Positions 11,137 to 23,500 of a stretch of DNA of 46,672 nt are shown here, one piece after another. This stretch comes from Labyrinthula sp. Ha (taxonomy: Eukaryota; Sar; Bigyra; Labyrinthulida; Labyrinthulaceae). The translations under genes and the position numbers were made by a program. The stretch lies in assembly GCA_015227615.1 (NCBI GenBank), contig JAALGZ010000098.1, positions 1 to 46,672 on the forward strand, read 5' to 3'. Under the pieces are notes generated by a model, which had not been told where the DNA came from, searched no databases, and was given only the letters and a program-made list of their open reading frames with translations. Numbering within the stretch: position 1 is the stretch's first letter; each line of letters opens with the position of its first letter.

Positions 11137-11540
11137 TTAATCATCAAGTGCTTGAAAAGCTGCTAAAGTAAATCCAACACCAGAAATTTTGACTATATTT
11201 TTTCCATTCGCCTCAGCTAGAGGCTCTTTAGAATAAGGTCATTCTCGACTAAGTGATTCCAACAATGTTGGACTTGGTGGTGTATTAATATGTCAGCTTA
11301 CCAGGAAAAGCCAATTTAGAACCTCATTTCTAGTTATAACTAAAATATTGATACTAAACTCCACTTATTCATCCCCACTTTTCTTTGCAGTAGTTTGATT
11401 TTGGACTGTCTGAAGATCCAATATCTTATGGCTGAATTTTTTGACAGGAATGTAGAAAAGAAAAAGGTACCTAATACTAAACCGGCCGTCAACGTCAAAT
11501 GATCAGAATGAATAACCCATAAATCCAGACAATCTCAAGG
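11137..11540 (-). other. Possible small multi-exon gene
   Basis: On the minus strand a frame open from about 11540 encodes a hydrophobic stretch (LTAGLVLGTFFFSTFLSKN) followed by a basic segment. A second frame ends with NIVKISGVGFTLAAFQALDD and TAA at 11137. A strong GTAAGC donor lies between them, and introns of about 20 and 78 nt would link them in phase. No start codon is obvious and I recognise no family. The call rests only on splice logic and amino-acid texture. Confidence 0.15.
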
Positions 11541-12259
11541 CCTAACGAGCCTCAATAGCATGGTACCTTGATAATGGTGGGGATAAACTAAGTATCGACA
11601 GTCGCCACTCAATGACAGATACCATGCAAAAGGTTACTCAAGTATGCTGTTCATATATGATACATATTTGAAGGATTGAATTAATACTTTCTATGGAAAT
11701 TTTGTCGCCAATTTCTCAGGTTCATGATTTAAGAAAGAACTTAGTTATGCAAATAAAATAGATTTCTAATAGTTGAGCTCTAAACTACACTCAAATTTTT
11801 CAATAAGAAATATTCAATCTTACTGAAGGTCTAATATTTGCTTAATAAGATAACCAGTTTAGTTTAAAGAAATTATTCCAAAGCAACTTAAGACCTTTGT
11901 TAAATAAGAAAAATAGCGTTACTTTATAAAGGAAATAAATACATCTGGCTGACTTCAGACATGTTGTATAAACTCGATTATTATGTCTAATCATTTCAAG
12001 GCTTCCTAGTTAGTAATGTAGATTTACTTCATAAGCATACTACATTGTTCATACTACTAAATCATACTTTCTATTTGTTTCACAGTGTACCTAGCCTAAG
12101 TTAGTTACCTAATCTTCTTCAGCAAAGCAGAAGCTATGAATTTGCCTAATCAGCCATTGAAAATCTATGTTAAAACCAGCTTTGGTTAGATAAGTATCAT
12201 TAATATATCTAGAATTATCAACAGAAAAACCTAAAGATCACCAATAACTCGACTGTATC

Positions 12260-12261
<2 letters not shown>
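11541..12261. other. Gene-free stretch
   Basis: AT-rich with no supported gene. It ends at a TA microsatellite. Confidence 0.4.

Positions 12262-12301
<40 letters not shown>
12262..12301. repeat. (TA)n microsatellite
   Basis: About 20 uninterrupted TA units. It marks the left side of the next block of LTR-element debris. Confidence 0.95.
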
Positions 12302-12304
<3 letters not shown>

Positions 12305-15300
12305 TTGCCTCTACTATAGAATTAGTAGCAGTGATTAACATCAACAACCTGAGGGGACATATACTATGAGGGAGCAATATAGTTTAAACATCTTGTCGAG
12401 AATACGGCTGAAGATGAATTTGGAATAAACTCCCGCTGAATACAGGCAGGTAGTTATCACATTTCGATGTAGAAAACTTATAAAACGGCTCCAAAAAATC
12501 TAGATGTCAGAAACCTAGGAAAAGATAAAAAAAAATGTATAATAGGTCTGGAGGTATGTGAGCACATCGTTGCGGATAACTCACAGTTAAGAATCACCAA
12601 ACTAGGAGTTATATCAATACATTCTAAGAACTTACCAGGCTTATTTACCCGGCTAGATGGCTTGCTACTCTATATAAAGGTAGTTTTATCAATAATATTG
12701 GAGAGTGAAAAGACTTTGGCAATGGGAGCAATAAAAGCTTTCTCTGGTTCTGTAGTATTGACATTCCCAGGAAATAAGAGACAGATGCGGATTGTGTTTG
12801 GGTTTTTGACATTAACGAAATACCGAAAAAGAGCGCTAACAAAATATCCCGTTTGTAGGCTATTTTTGGCAACCCTGTGGGAATGGAAAAAATATATCGG
12901 ATTGGACAACGTACCGATATGTGAACCGTTTGCCATTATTGAAAAAGTATAAATTACGTTAACGTCGTATCAGATAATGGACATATAAGCTCTCTTTTGC
13001 CCCAATGTGGTACTATTTAACCCTTGTTAATTCTTACCAGAGAATGACGAACCATGTGACATGGAGAGACCCGATTAGGAGAAATGATACGGGTACTATC
13101 GAGTGGACATATGGCACTTCTTATACTGTAGCAATCTTGGATATTATATAAGATTTCTCGCAAGGAACTTCACTAATCTTAGCAATGTCATGGTGAGAGA
13201 AATTGCAGCCAAATCATTGATAATTGTTTGGACGAAAAATCATTGTGACTTAAAAGTGAAGAGTGCGGGGGATTCCGATAAAAAGTACAGAGAAATATTA
13301 GTCAGGGGTTCAGGCTCAGAGCTCCTGTACCGGCTGGTAAAAATACTGCATCTGTAGCAATGGTTATCTCAGAATATTCCCAGTTAGTATAATGAAATGA
13401 TATTATCATCTATGCTTGCCCCGAAGAGAAGGAAAAACTTCAATTCTGGAAAGTAACAATGAAATAGTAAATTGAGAGGAAAGGTTGACTACTGTATCTA
13501 TCTTATTAATAAGAAATATCATCGCCACAACCAAGGTACAGTTGAATTGCTTTTACAGGTTACTTGGTCTATTCTTAGTGCTTGATGCAGCCACTGAGTA
13601 TCATATCGCTCTCTTTTATCTGGCCAGCAAGTCACGGAGAGAGAGGAAATTGTTGAATAAAGCAAGGGAAGATATTCTTCTCCTTAAACTTTTTGGAAAC
13701 ATAATGAGTACGGGACGTCTTCTAAAAGGGGCTCTTTTGAACATTGGGAACTCTTAGGAGATTATCACACTTTTTTCTGCACCAACGAAGCCAGGTACAA
13801 GAACATAACCATCACCTGAATAAATGGGCGGGTATTAAAGGCTATAACGAACCAATCGCATCCACCACCAAAAAAATACAGTTTTGGATGGTAGATCTAC
13901 AACAAATAAGTGCAGTGGTTTATGCACTAATGGCGAAGATAAAATCTATACTGGTATGTGTTTTGGTATGCGGCTACATCATTATGACACAAGGAAACGG
14001 TTGAACTGGTAAGATACCTTTGTGTGCTACACAGGAAGACCACAGAGCACCTGATATGTAGAGTTTACCCAAAAAGTTTTTTAAGGCCGATGATAATAGA
14101 TCCATAGAATGATACTTAAAGATCCCATAAGGGATCAGTACAAAAAGCAGACAAGTTGGATATTATGGGTTAGCATCAACTGGTAGTTGACTCGTTTGAT
14201 TCCAGAAGTTTGTGTGATTGATTCCCGGATGATGTCGTTCATACCAGTATGAGCGGGTGGGGGTAATTGTCGAGAAGCGATATTTGAACTGAAGCATCCT
14301 GATGCTGATCTACAAAAAATACACTGGCTAGAGTACAACTGGGTATGAGTGGGTCCCTAATTAATAAACCTGAGTAGAAAAATGTGATTTTTTAGCGGTA
14401 GACACACAAAAAACCTACATGGTTTCCAAGATCAAGGTTTGGGTTCCTACATCATATCTCAGTTTACAGCTAGAGCAGATTCGGTTAACACCTAAATATC
14501 GAGATAAGAAATTTTCCTAGAATACGACAAGTTCTCTGGATAAGAACTGAATGTCTATGTATGGCATAAACTACATTGGTAAATGTGGAAAATGTCAGTA
14601 AATAGGAGAAGTTCCACAGTGAACAGGAAGAAATGCTAGGGGATAGAATCATCTTGGCTTAATTCCAGGAGGAAAAAAAATACCATATACACTCTTTGAG
14701 AGACAGTTGGTACATATTTCTTTGGCCGATTGCACTAGCTCCTTGTTACAGGACCTATCGAAGAATGAGAATTCATAGTTGAATACATCCGAAAATTATC
14801 TAAAGGGCCTACAGTACATATTGTAACCAACTTCAGGAACAGCCATATCCACTGTCTTGGGATATTATTTTGACGAAAACAAACCTGGAATTAGTAGCTA
14901 AAGAGTGGAAATCAGGGGGGGGAGTTAGGTACGAATCGGGGATTGAAAACCAAGGAACACGCAGTGGTGATTCCCAAAGATTTCTCGAGATTTGTATTTT
15001 TGATTTATGTAATTACTGCATACTTGCAGATGGCGTCGATGGCACTGATAAAATTCCACAATAATCATAGACTACAAAAATTGTGGATCTGTGTTTCAGA
15101 CATTGATTTTGGCTTTGCTAAAGACTTGATGAAAAGGTAGATATAATTGCTGGGTCAAGCCGTATATTACATGTCTCTTACGCGGTTTGGCGTAACAATG
15201 GGGTGCAGTTAGTGCATCATAAGGTAGTGAGTTTTGTCGTGATCATACTTTCAGAATATATGTTAAAGTGCGATGAGCGACCTATGGTGTTAGGAAGTAT

Positions 15301-15350
15301 CATCAAAACATTCAACAAGTTGCTGTAATCTAGTATTAAATAACATAAAT
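12300..15350 (+). mobile_element. Fossil Ty3/gypsy-like pol debris, heavily broken
   Basis: Plus-strand sequence with the reverse-transcriptase tail/RNase H junction of Ty3/gypsy elements lies at about 12690-12940 (LTFPGNKRQM-like, then a segment like the family's KxYPxxxxELLA..W..xKY). An integrase-core-like stretch with a VSD-x-D-x-x-F pattern lies at about 14940-15160. The spacing between these parts is larger than in an intact element, so another insertion or more than one copy may be involved. No LTR pair is recognised. It looks ancient, with many disabling changes. Confidence 0.4.
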
Positions 15351-17510
15351 GGGATATGTTCAAATGTATATTTAATCTTTAGCGACACGGGTCTATCTAA
15401 AGGGTACATAGAGACCAGAGCATTTTCATGTAAAATTTATAAAAATGGGAAGTGTGATGGTAACGTAATGTATTTCCATGAGGATATTCTACATAGGCAA
15501 TTGGTAAAATTCCTTAGGACTTAAGAGCAAAAGCATAAGAATATTACTATTTGTATTGGCCTCATGAGCAATAAGAACAATATTTATTGGAACAAGAGGT
15601 AAATTTCGGGTTGTAATGCATTTACCCAACATGTATCTTGTTATTGGTGCTTCATTAGCATCTCGATATATATCTTAAGAAATAAAATCAAAGTAATATT
15701 GCAATAATATGTCCACATCGTAGACCCGTAGTCGAATATAGTGCATTAGATATGTCTACTTATTGTGATAGCAATAAAGATGCAGGGTAGTAGATTATAG
15801 TTCTATGAGCATAATGGCTTGATGTATGCTGAAGCCTGAAGAAAGGAATTATTTTGCAACTGGAGTGACTTGATGTCGATAAATCCACGGATCACCACTA
15901 CTCCAAATTAGAATATATTTCGAAGGCATCGCTTAGCGAAACTGAGCCCCAAGCACGATACCTCGAAACCGATGCAAGCAATGTATAAAGATGTTAAGCA
16001 ATTTTTCATAGAATTTCTTGGCTAAAATCCTATATACGGAGATAAAGGTACCTATACCAATCGAACCAAGCCAAATTAAGTATTAGCATAGCTTCATTTT
16101 AGTAATCAATCTCGTGAGTCGATCGGCTGTAACTTTATCTCCTGAATAACTAAAATACTATGTTAGAGGCACCTGCGTTGTGTCATAGAGGTGTATTAAT
16201 TTTTGAAGTATTGATTTAATAAACTCCATAGCTTGTTGAGGTTGGTAATTGTACGATTCCGGACGGATTACTCTTAAGAGTTTCCTTTTTACATCTCCTG
16301 CAAATCAAAAGCGATATATTGGATCTACTAGAAACAAAACCTAGATAGGATAAATTCAGAATCCGTCCAAAAAATCTATCAGAGATGTTTATATGAACCC
16401 AATATAAGAATTAAGATGTAATCGTTGTATCATTATGTACAATATGACTCATATGTGATAGTTTTGCTCTTAGTAAAGGAAGTAGCATCCCAGGGGTTGC
16501 AGAGAGGTTTAATCAGAGATTGTATAACACGCAAGTTTAATTAGAAGCGTGAAAAAATTAAAGAGAGAAAATAGATCTTAAAGTACCATAACAGAAATAT
16601 TTATCCCTGTATATTCTCTTGATAATTATTTCTGAAGTAAGGTCCGTAGTTAGTTTATCATCAACACGCATACGTGGGAAAATGATGCCCATAATTGACG
16701 GATTTCCCGTGATTCCCTTTGAAAATGAAGTATCTACATTTCTTGCTTCTACACAAATAAGTTCAAAAAAGTTTAAGATGAACCGAAAAATTTTATTGGT
16801 CAAATTTACCAGTTTAATTTACTTAACGTATTAATATTACCTAAACATAGGAAAGCAACTTTCTTAGCAATATATTTACATCCTAAGAACTATTTGTGGT
16901 AATCGAGAAACCCGTGCCGCAATGGGGTCTTTACTCAGATACTGGAAGACAAAGTTAAAATCTTGCTAATGGGTTCAACTTGGTGGTTTGTGGATGTAAA
17001 CCTGGTGTGAGGGCTAAGGATGTCATGTTCCAGAGAACCAAGCAATAAGATTCTTGAGTTAGAGTTTTCCAAATTTAATCTAAGTTTTATTAAAATAAAG
17101 ATACAGGGAATGTTTTCGAGGTTATCTTGAACAAAAAAAAATAAGTACAAATACTAATTACTCTACATGCAAGGCAGAATATAGTGTGCAATTAGTGGGC
17201 GATTCATCTGGGTTCTATTACCAGCACTGTGTATAGATACTTTCCTTTTTCTTCGGCAAGTGGTTGGCTGGGTAAAAAATGACCTCCAATATTATGGAAT
17301 AGCTTTGGAATATAAGCCTTTACTCCGTGGCTCAAGTTCTCAAGGGGTGAAACCTTGCTCCATTTTAGGTGAAGATACTATGGGATTCCTCCGATTCTTG
17401 TCCAAGAAAAACTGGAGAGCACCCCAATTAGCGTCAGTAATAGTTACATGGTCAAATAATACAGCTGTAAAATCTAAAATAATACATGAATGGCTTAATT
17501 TAACCTAAAA
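15350..17510 (+). mobile_element. Fossil LTR-element debris, possibly Ty1/copia-like
   Basis: Short plus-strand segments near 15740-15960 and 17160-17510 recall the RNase H end of Ty1/copia elements: a STCKAEYS stretch resembling the family's S-T-x-A-E-Y, and an NNTAVKSKIIHEW stretch resembling its DNQxAI...H-x-R-x-K region. Everything else between is unassigned. No LTRs are found. It is broken in many places and evidently old. Confidence 0.25.
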
Positions 17511-18000
17511 AGAAACTGATTAAATTTGAAACGTTTTTCACTTTTGATTATTCCAGTCTCTGTTATATTATTGCAACTTCCTATTTAAGAAGATATGTTC
17601 TCTTAGTTACACCCCTGCTAAGGCATTCAGAAACATAAATCAATAGCCAAGGACAATAGTTTTATTAACTAAATAAGATTCAAAGGTTCACAATTTGAAA
17701 AGATAACTCGCATCATGCTCATTTTCCTATTATATTTTATGTTTAAGAGTAGTATTTTTGCTTTTAAACAATAACTGACAAGGTTTTCAGAAATAATATG
17801 TTCTATTTTCTCATTGTTCAAGTTTTAATTCTTTTCCAACAATTTTTTTCTTCTACCTTTTGGATTGTTTACTTAGTCCAAGAGATTTAGTTTGGTGTGT
17901 GAAATATTAAAATGTCCTAATATATAGTTAATGGAGATAACGTTAATTAGTATGTTAACGGTAGAAATTCCAAATCCACACTCTGGAAGATTTAACTAGT
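17511..18000. other. Gene-free stretch upstream of the Roco locus
   Basis: AT-rich. It may hold the old promoter or lost 5' exons of the Roco gene. No clear exon is visible. Confidence 0.3.
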
Positions 18001-20591
18001 CAGTCTATTGATGAAATGGACAAGAGAAACATGAAATCATTGAAACAAGAATACAAAGAAAGATGGAATGTCAAAATCTTTAATATCAGATGGTATCATT
18101 AATATATTATTTTATTGGAGGAAATATAACACCAAGGGTAAAGTAATAGACCCTAGTAATTTCAGAGAGGAAATAGTAGAATTTATTAAAGAGTTCCATC
18201 CAGATCAAAAAGGAACTTATCTGAGGTAGGTGATCTTTCTATCTTTATCTTAGATTTTATAGTTGCCTCTTTTTTGCTCTTAATTCCCAATTTTATAAAT
18301 TTCTCCTTCTTTTTCCAGCTGTGAAAATTGTTAGATTTGAAAGTTGTTCTTTCAGTGATGGTAATTTTGAAACCATAAAAGACCTTACAGAGTGGAAACT
18401 AAATTATTTAAAGTATATTTTTTAATTTACTTACATTTGGCTTCCAAGCTGTTATATTCCAGATGTTTATTCTTTTTGTAAGTTCTTAAAGTCAACTGTT
18501 GTAAAAGAGTTTAGGTATGAATGTTTTAACAAATATCATTTAGATTGTTGAAAAACATTTTTTGTTCAAAATCTTCATCAACTATATTGAAATCATTATT
18601 TTTCAATAAAATGCTTTTGAAAATAGAATAGTTCGTATAAGAATGTTATGTTTTTAGGATACATGACAAGAAAGATGAGACTTTACTTGATATTGCAACT
18701 GTTAATAACTTTTTGAAAACTAATTCAACCATTAAAATTCTAATATATAGCTCTGAACATACACAAAAGGGACTTTCAGAAACAGATATTGTTGATTTGC
18801 AACACGTAGTTGATTCACATCGTTCGATAATTGGTCTGAAAGTGAATGAAATTTTCATAGAACCCAAAGGAAAAAGTGAAGCTCTGCGAAAAATGGTTCA
18901 CTCTGCTCTGCAAAGACAATATGAAGAAATATCATGGTTGAGTGAAGTTCCAGTAATTCTTATGGGTATTTATGTTGTTAGTTTTGATTTTCAGGCGATG
19001 GAGGAACTGGAAAAACGTCTCTGCTAAGGAACTTATGTAGAAAGAGCTTCAAAGAAAAAACAGTATCAACATTAGTATTGGAAGATACTCAAATACTTTA
19101 TGTTGATGATATAGGTTCTTTTATACCACTCACAAAATATGACCTTAGTGTTAATAGAGTAAGAAATATGGTAAATATTCGTTATATGATTGAAGATGAG
19201 TGTCAACAAGATTCAGTATATAATCTAGACTTTGAACATGAGTTTATTTCACGAACCATAGTAGATGAAAATTTTATTGAACAGTATACAACAGGTTCTT
19301 ATAATTCACGTTTTAGAACTAGAGATACATACTTTCGTGTTTATGATTTTGGTGGCCAACAAGTTTTTTTGTCTCTTCATCATATTTTCATGAATGAAAA
19401 GGCTATTTATTTAGTTGTTTTTAATATGACAAAGATAAAGGAAAAGGATTTATTTAGGCTTAAATTTTGGTGTGACAGTATTTTGAGAAAGGCTTCGAAA
19501 GCACCTGTTATACTTGTTGGAACTTTTTTAAGCACCTTTCTAAAGAAAAATAAGAAAGAAGAACTGCATGAGGTAAATGAAATTATCAAACTTTTTTTAA
19601 AGAAGCAATCAAATATTTTAAATGTTCTTGAAGATGAAATAGAAATTTTCTTTGCCGCCGAAAATGCTGTTGATTTCGTGAAGAGTCGTGAAAGTGCAAT
19701 CAAGCACAAATTATGGGAAATAAATCTCACTGGTTGGCGACTAGACCAACTTTTTCACCTTGATATTTCAATAAAAAGCGTCTATGTTTTGTTTTTGGAT
19801 AATTGTCGAGAAGAATCAAATTATATGAGAGCTCAAAATTTTTGAAAAAAAGCTAAGAAGTCTAACTTTTGTGAGGAGGAAATAGAATAGATATTGCAAA
19901 TATATTCTCGAGAAGGAATAATTTGTTATTTCAAGAATATAGATTTATCTGAGAGTGAAAACTTTATATTTTTTGCACCTTCTTTTTTAGCTCAAGCGTT
20001 GGGAAGTTTTATTCGTGATGAGAGTTTTCATCAACTTACTTATAGAATAAACAAAAACGTATTTTCAAACTATAGAAAAAATATTGATACTGGAATAATA
20101 AGAAAAGATTTTTTTGAAGTTTTATTAAAACAATATACAAAAAATGAAAGAGAATATGTTTTAAGTTTAGCTTTACATAGTCTGGTTTTATTTGTAGATC
20201 CAAGAGAAAAAATGCTTTTATTGTTCCAGAATTACTTCCTGAAGTAAAAGATTCAAAATTAAAAATATCTTTGACTCCTGATTTTGTGTGGAAAACAGAT
20301 AATCCAATTACAAGGGAAAAATTTCTGCAAATTGTTTTTATTTTCTCCAGCCACAAAAAGCTTCAAGATTCGTTTTTGTACAAGTTTTTTTCTAGAATAA
20401 TTTTTGGTCCCAATGAAATACTTGATATATTTCTGATACAGGAAAATGAACTTGGATTTAGGATCATTGGTAGAGGAAGAAATTATTTACTTGAGACTCT
20501 TGTACAGCAGTTTATGGAAGAAAGAAATGTGTGTGAGTACGAAGTAAGAGAAGTTTTCTACCATAGAGACAGGTCTTCGTATGGCATGTAG
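18001..20591 (+). pseudogene. Decayed LRR-Roc-COR (Roco family) gene
   Basis: Exon-like pieces start with an LRR-like segment (VKIVRFESCSF, about 18320-18410). A clearer exon follows from about 18658. Splicing a 53-nt intron (18942-18994) joins ISWLS to GDGGTGKTSLLRNL, a perfect P-loop. The Roc GTPase domain continues with VYDFGGQ (switch II) and APVILVGTF, where the usual THxD specificity motif is absent. COR-like sequence follows (REGIICYFKNIDLS, then a FIVPELLPE-like segment). Within the GTPase-COR stretch an in-frame TGA (19843-19845) and TAG (19888-19890) occur, and the COR frame shifts by one at a six-A run (20207-20212). No kinase domain follows. The two stops and the shift suggest a pseudogene. 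Assembly error at the A-run, or an unusual intron over the stops, could explain part of it. Roco proteins are intracellular GTPases, often with LRRs that sense ligands. Confidence 0.65.
18942..18994 (+). other. 53-nt intron
   Basis: It starts GTGAAG and ends TTTTCAG. Removal creates the Roc P-loop GDGGTGKT in frame with the preceding exon. Confidence 0.7.
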
Positions 20592-23500
20592 AAGTTTTAT
20601 TTGGTCAGGAAAGCCTTACGTAGCCAAAATTGAGAAGCGTTTGAGCAGTTCTTAATCAGATAAAGAGTTCTAAGGTAAATCTTAGAAACTTTAGATATAT
20701 ATCCGTGGCTTTGTAATAATTACAAGAGACTGTCTAAAAGTGCACTTTAAATTTCAATAATGCAGAAAGGTTATCTTCTGGTTTTGGAATTATACCTCTA
20801 ACTTCCTCATTTTTTGAAATAAATAATGTTTATATATATATATTTACCTTTTTATATGTTCCTTTACTTTTGTGCATATTTTTAGTGCATGATTTTCTGT
20901 TCTCAGGGTTATGTTCTACACCTGAATCCTTTTATTAATATGTGTGAATATTACATTACTGTAGGCTCTGGTAGAATTCAATGCAGTTCATGGTGCAAGT
21001 ATTTAATCCCGAACTCTGATACAATTCTATAAAATGTTTTTATAGTCTTTTCAAAATTTCTAAACCTCATTCTTAGGAACATACTTCACGTTTACCCGAC
21101 TTTCAACACCTTTTAATCACTTTACTGAGGCGAATTATTACTTTCTGCGTTATATCTTGTTGCTGTATATTTTAGTAACTATAAACCAAGAGTTTAACGT
21201 TATCCTTCATAATTTTCGGAGCGCTACTTGGCAAAATGAAAGAGTTTTGCTATGATTCTATTTGTTTGACTTCTCTGGCTATGATACCTGCCATTACTTT
21301 TGGTAAATGAAGTTAATTATTAAGTGCTCAAATAACTTCAAGGAAATAAACCAACTTATTGATTAATAACTTAGAGTTTTAAATGGCTTAATAATCAAAA
21401 GAATTAAGCTCTAAGACATTTATTAAATAAACAATAAGGTATTGGCCAGGGGTTTATAACATTAAACCGTCCAAGTAATAATAGAGCTATGCAGTAAGAA
21501 ACAGTTAAACGACCAATGTTAGTAAACAAGCTAGCCATCATAATGTATTAAGTTTAGCTCAACCCCATCTAAATTATCATAAGAAACATTTTAACCTAGC
21601 TAAGATTATTGTATATCTATCCTAGAAGATATTTTAACTGAAGTAAGTATCCCAGTTTTCATGAATAAGATTAAGCAGCAAATATAACACCTAACTTGCT
21701 TTGTAAACTAAAAGACTTGAAAATTGATACCTTAGACTAAATAAAGTACAGTGAAGTGGCAAAAAACTAAATATCAATATCCATAGATGATGCTTATGTT
21801 ATCATAATACCCAATAAAGGATATAATCCATGATTTACTGCCTGCAAATAGCGCTCATCAAAGAGAATTATAATGTTAGTCTTTGTCCATACAAACTTTA
21901 AAATAAAGTTTGGTATAGAATGCATAATAATGTTCATGCAGAGAGAATGTATTATTGATTAGATTAATCATACTGACGACTGAAACATTTAAGTAGGTTG
22001 ACTAAACATGCAGAGTTCGCGATGAAGAATTTGTAGATAACTGCAGCAAAATATGAGAATGGGTTACTGAACTTTGTTAGAGGCCGAAAAAAACAACAAA
22101 AGGAGCTTACTCTTCATTCAAGACTTACTCGTGTAATTTTTCAATAATTTTCATTCTTTTGCAATCCCTCTGCTAACTTTTCAATAGATAATTGTTCGTG
22201 GAACGAAAGCTATAAATGAGATAAATAATGTAGGAGTCTAGATAGTTATCAACATATTCCTATTTGAAAATACATAGGAATATATCAAGCAAACATAGGA
22301 ACAAGATGCATCTAAAAAAGAATTGACAGATTTGTTTAAGTTTCAATTTGATTTACCATACATTGAATCTAGTTAATCTGTTAGCTGACGAGGCAACTAC
22401 CAACAGTACTTGAACTCGATATTTCATTGCAATCTAGTAGGTTATATCAAATTATGGATATAATTAATGAAATATTTTTGAAAATTTATTCTCAAAACTT
22501 TAGTTCCGTGCTCAATTGTTGCTGGGTCTGATTACAATTTTCTCATCCCGCATTTTGATATTTTTTAGCTACTTTTTGAGCTCACAAGTATTTTCATGCG
22601 CAATTTCGCTTCCAGATGCTACCGCGTTCACGAAAATAGGATCCACGGTCAAATATGGTGATTTTACTAATTTTCCTTTTAAAACTTACTTCTATTTCTG
22701 ATCTACATGTGGTTTGACCTCACAAATTCTGCATAATATGTCATATTTGACCCCACGAAACCACACGTATTATGCATATGTGACCGTTACCTGCAATTAT
22801 TTTTTTTTATACCGGTTCAGCTCACTGTCACTATTATCACCAAATTCGAATTTACTCACATCTACCTCAGTATAATTATTTTGTTATTAGTAAATAATTT
22901 GTATTCTACACCTAAAAAATATTCTTAAAGATTTTTTGAAAATAATATAAATTTCATTCCCGCTTAAAAAAATTATCTATACTAAATCTAACTAATTCTT
23001 TATCCTGGAAATACATGCTAATTTACATTAATTATTTTGTTATTTATATATCTCACTCAAAATTTGTATATAGCGTTATTTTAATCTATCAGAACTCTTT
23101 TCTGGACTATATATAATATTTGGCTATTTATTTTATTTGGGTAGTTAAGGATACTTTGTGCTCTATTCTCACGAGCTTAACCAGTATTATGGCTTAAATA
23201 TCGAATGATTATATTAATGTTTTCACCACAAGTATAATTTGTTTGAATGCTCAGGCACAGCTTCTGGGATTCTGCTTAGATATATTTTCTGTAATACCCG
23301 GTAATAATATAGGGTTGGAAAGGTTAATCTTAGGCAGAAGACCAGATATCATCATATTATTTTACAACCGTTTTATGTATACCAGACGCAACAAAGAAAA
23401 AAATTACACAATTTCTCTAAATTCTCAATGTTAGCTTTTGCATTAAGCCTACAACTTGTAGCAAACAATAACGTTTTATCGGTTTTGTTACTATGGTGTG

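Noticed and set aside
19843-19890. Alternative genetic code to explain TGA and TAG inside the Roco gene
   Set aside because: TAA, TAG and TGA all end other intact genes in the window at expected lengths, so reassignment is unlikely.
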